Positions 13,473-13,741 of a stretch of DNA of 13,741 nt are shown here, one piece after another. Where the stretch lies: NCBI GenBank assembly GCA_937890135.1, contig CALBYC010000191.1, forward strand, positions 1 through 13,741. Direction: 5' to 3'. The notes under the pieces are model-generated. The model worked only from the letters and a program-made list of their open reading frames with translations. It had not been told where the DNA came from and ran no database searches. Position 1 is the stretch's first letter, and every line of letters starts with the position of its first letter. The position numbers were made by a program, and so were the translations under genes. The stretch is from an uncultured Parabacteroides sp. (lineage in GTDB: Bacteria; Bacteroidota; Bacteroidia; Bacteroidales; Tannerellaceae).

Positions 13473-13741
13473 ATGTACCATATTGATATTGTTCCTAAAA
13501 CATTGCATTTCAAGCGACCCGCAGGAACATCCAGAGGAACATATAGGATACGACGTGTATGGTATTTGCGCCTTACGTCAGATGAATGTCCAGGCAGATG
13601 CGGCATAGGAGAATGTGCCCCATTGCCGGCGTTGAGTTGCGACGACCTGCCGTGTTTCGAGGATATATTGAAAGGATGTTGTGTGCATTTTGAACGAAAC
13701 GGCATAATAGATGAAGAGGCATTGCGTCCTTATCCTTCCAT
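13473..13741 (+). CDS. menC: o-Succinylbenzoate synthase, 5' part, cut by window end
   Basis: The frame opens at ATG 13473, 11 bases after menB, and continues without a stop to the window edge, giving 89 complete codons. The visible part is the N-terminal capping domain of the enolase superfamily: LHFKRPAGTSRGTY at 11-24 and GIGECAPLPALS at 44-55 are hallmarks of MenC in Bacteroidota. The enzyme dehydrates SHCHC to o-succinylbenzoate. The catalytic barrel with its two lysines and metal ligands lies beyond the window, so activity cannot be judged. The position after menB fits the men operon. Confidence 0.88.
   Translation, partial: MYHIDIVPKTLHFKRPAGTSRGTYRIRRVWYLRLTSDECPGRCGIGECAPLPALSCDDLPCFEDILKGCCVHFERNGIIDEEALRPYPS

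Overview
The window looks like chromosome of a Bacteroidota bacterium, most likely order Bacteroidales. Evidence is the TAnnTTTG-type promoter in front of the menaquinone genes, the scarcity of Shine-Dalgarno sequences in front of most genes, the gene set of the men operon including a HAD-hotdog fusion, and the single-stranded DNA-binding protein and small acidic proteins on the left, which resemble cargo of Bacteroidales conjugative elements. No genus can be named from sequence alone.

Three blocks follow one another. (1) About 1-3.6 kb is accessory DNA of mobile-element character. It has a minus-strand ssb, a gene-poor gap, and a minus-strand group of three acidic proteins (193, 58 and 89 aa) closed by a clear intrinsic terminator. 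After that comes a non-coding stretch with three tandem copies of a ~197-bp unit, each able to fold into two hairpins. Two copies of the decamer pattern GTANNTTTGC, the core used by CTnDOT-type integrases, bracket the repeat array, and a cluster of AAGAAAC/GTTTCTT heptamers lies further right.

(2) About 3.6-8.57 kb is the 3' half of a type III-A CRISPR-Cas locus on the plus strand: csm4, csm5, a CARF plus PD-(D/E)XK nuclease of the Card1/Can2 type, a CARF-HEPN protein with the DxTHG motif (Csx1/Csx2 type), and a small Csx20-like protein. The genes are tightly packed, with ATGA overlaps at the last two junctions. There is no cas10, csm2, csm3, cas6, cas1/cas2 or repeat-spacer array. csm4 lacks its first residues: seven further sense codons that look like csm4 continue upstream of its first ATG and then meet a stop. 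The simplest reading is that insertion of, or deletion next to, the mobile element removed the front of the locus, leaving two cyclic-oligoadenylate-dependent effectors and a possible signal-removal protein without the Cas10 that would make their signal, at least in this window.

(3) From 8.58 kb to the end is a core menaquinone (vitamin K2) operon on the plus strand with its own promoter: a HAD phosphatase-hotdog thioesterase fusion, menF, menD, menB and the start of menC, which runs off the window. Together these cover chorismate to isochorismate to SEPHCHC, the later OSB and DHNA-CoA steps, and plausibly DHNA-CoA hydrolysis by the hotdog domain.

The points most worth following are the decapitated type III-A locus with intact effectors, and the tandem structured repeats beside it.
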